Origin: Bidens hawaiensis | Lineage: Eukaryota; Streptophyta; Magnoliopsida; Asterales; Asteraceae | Assembly: GCA_021521415.1 (NCBI GenBank) | Contig: JAIQDT010002054.1 | Span: 1 to 64,000 of the forward strand | Reading direction: 5' to 3' | Length of the DNA stretch: 64,000 bases | Part shown: piece after piece, positions 62,500 to 64,000 of the stretch | Position numbering within the stretch: the first letter of the stretch is position 1 | How the letters are laid out: every line of letters begins with the position of its first letter | The notes under the pieces: model-generated | What the model was told of the DNA's origin: nothing | What the model saw: the letters and a program-made list of their open reading frames with translations, nothing else | The model's database searches: none | Made by a program: the position numbers and the translations under genes

Positions 62500-64000
62500 A
62501 TATGATAAATTGGATATTTAGCTTTTGCACAAGATCGTGTTTTAAATTTATAAAAGTGATTTCTACAAAGACTAAACACACACAAAATAGGCAAGTGTAC
62601 CTATCATATATGTAGAATAGTATTGGTAAGAACCAAGTATCGATCCGTGGACACAAATGTTTCTAATAATGAATCGTTGTTTTGCTTCAATCGGAGGTTA
62701 TAATCATTTTGAGGTTAAATTTTGAACTTTTTATAAAATATAAATACTTATATAAAATATATAGGTGACCAAGATAAGAAATTCTAAACGAGTTGTTCAA
62801 TTATGCGAAGGTTACCATCTAAGATCAAGAATCCACTCCATTTTAGCATTGATAATTAATATGTAGACATGTGATAAACTTGTCGTAGCAATATATGATA
62901 GATAGCTCCTTAAACCTTAAGTGAGCATCTTTGGCACTAAGGAGATGATATGCGCATTTTAAAGTCCACCCTTTACAAATGTCATACCATCTCAATGATG
63001 TCAATTTAAGTTGGCAAGTAGTTTCGTAAAGTAGAAAGATTATGATTGACTTCAATTTCTCGAATACCAATTCTAACAACTTCGGGTGGTTGTAGTTCAT
63101 CACAAAACCTCCCCTTGGTTGATTTAAGTAGGTTATAATTACACATTCCGTTAACATATGGTTTCTTTAACTAATTTGATATCCTAAACAAAGCCATTTT
63201 CGGATTACCAAGGTTTAGAAAAATACACCATAACTTATATCTCATCATTTCTAAGTACAATATAAGGATTCATGTTTCGATAATGTATCAAAGTATTTCT
63301 ATCTTTCAAGAACATGAATTGATCATGAACGATTGCCAATGAAATTGACAACCACCAACTTTGAATTAGTGATTTAAGATGGTGAAACATTTCTCATCAA
63401 AAGATAATTGTAATACAACCATGTACTTTACTAGACTACATCACATGTCTTGATCAATTATCAAGTAAAACAAAGCTTCTTCATAGATTTTAGATGGTAA
63501 AAGGAGTTTAGATCATAATGAGCATGATGATAAACATTAAGATGATTGATAATAACAAATACATGATTAAATTTGGAACAATCTAACAAAATGTATATGA
63601 ATCTTTCTTCTTAATGATGGTAAGTGGTGATGACCTCCAAACCTTCAAACTCTTCACTAGATCTTCAAAGTGAGTGTTAGTGTGTGTTTTTATAAGTGAA
63701 AACCGGAGAGAATTCTTTTCAAGGCATACCAAATGAGTGCAACATGAGCCACTATTTATAGGCAATCTGGATGGTGAGGCACGGCCCCGTGCTTGATGAG
63801 CACGCTCCCGTGCATTTTTATGACATGTGCCAGATTTGTTTTGTCTTTTCTGTGAGGTGGCAATGGCCCCGTGGTTGGTAGGCACAGTCCCGTGGTTTTT
63901 AGTGACATGTGCTCAATTCTTCTTTGTCTTTTCTGCATTCTCGTCCATGGCCCCATGCATGATGAGCACGGCCCCGTGCTTTTACTTCCAGATTTTGTCT
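62500..64000 (-). mobile_element. LTR-like sequence of a gypsy element, cut by window end
   Basis: The phrase GGCAAGTGTACCTATCA (62590) followed by a ATCGATCCGTGGACAC box (62638) resembles the start of Athila/Tat-type LTRs read in reverse. No ORF is credible. From 63760 to 63985 there are repeated GGCCCCGTGC/GGCCCCGTGG boxes in units of about 95 bp. I cannot see a PBS, purine tract or duplication, so the call is tentative. Confidence 0.4.
63765..63985. repeat. CpG-rich GGCCCCGTG tandem repeat
   Basis: Two and a half copies of a unit of about 90-95 bp: a CACGGCCCCGTGC-type palindrome, GATGAGCACG or GGTAGGCACA, a second CCCGTG box, GACATGTGC and TTTGTCTTTTCTG. It resembles in style the CpG-rich block of the Athila LTR, but the sequence differs. 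Confidence 0.75.

Noticed and set aside
62843..63157. 104-codon ORF
   Set aside because: It lies in LTR-like AT-rich DNA and shows no domain.

Overview
This is plant nuclear DNA: AT-rich, with almost all of it occupied by LTR retrotransposons nested in one another. I recognise one host gene, an intronless CC-type (ROXY-like) glutaredoxin at 46130-46564 on the minus strand. The SIRE-type copia elements carry an extra ORF after pol of a kind I associate with Asteraceae (daisy family), so that family is my best guess. It is inference, not proof.

Left block (1-41246). The host is an old minus-strand Ty3/gypsy element of the Athila lineage: 5' LTR 39492-41246, tRNA-Asp-type PBS, broken gag-PR-RT-RH-INT, an Athila env-position ORF, and a 3' LTR seen from 3373 leftward. 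Later insertions split it. A minus-strand copia (copia F) sits in its 3' LTR (LTR 1989-2413, running off the left edge). A SIRE-type copia on the plus strand (element A, 5325-24289, TSD CTCAT) sits in the env-like ORF. A pol-less SIRE-like derivative (element D, 27492-33758, minus) sits in the integrase, and its own LTR holds a 198-bp TRIM-like element. A PIF/Harbinger-like element (35930-36771, TSD TAA) separates PR from RT. Element A carries in its leader a 6.9-kb inverted composite (element B, 5998-12914, TSD AGGTT) in which both outer ends are U5 (LTR 3') ends.

Middle (41247-48290). A 2.3-kb solo LTR (TSD CCATT), non-coding DNA with AACCCG-type low complexity, the glutaredoxin gene with its TATA box and a pentanucleotide repeat in the leader, and a 309-bp foldback element.

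Right block (48296-64000). A decayed minus-strand copia pol is split by a stack of insertions: a TIR element (49902-62369), within it a gypsy solo LTR (50097-61606), within that a young Tekay-type chromovirus (52032-61434, TSD ATATT) with nearly identical LTRs, gag-pol and a chromodomain but two frameshifts. The copia reading frame resumes at 62370. The window ends in LTR-like DNA with CpG-rich GGCCCCGTG repeats.

The most interesting signals are non-coding: (1) four hairpins at 908-1198 with one invariant loop and different complementary arms; (2) a twice-repeated structured unit between pol and the last ORF of SIRE-type elements, present in both A and D, whose stems change in a compensatory way; (3) a large family of GGCGAAGTT/AACTTCGCC palindromes through SIRE LTRs, leaders and spacers; (4) the inverted two-U5-end composite B. 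All alignments were made by eye; no search or folding program was run.
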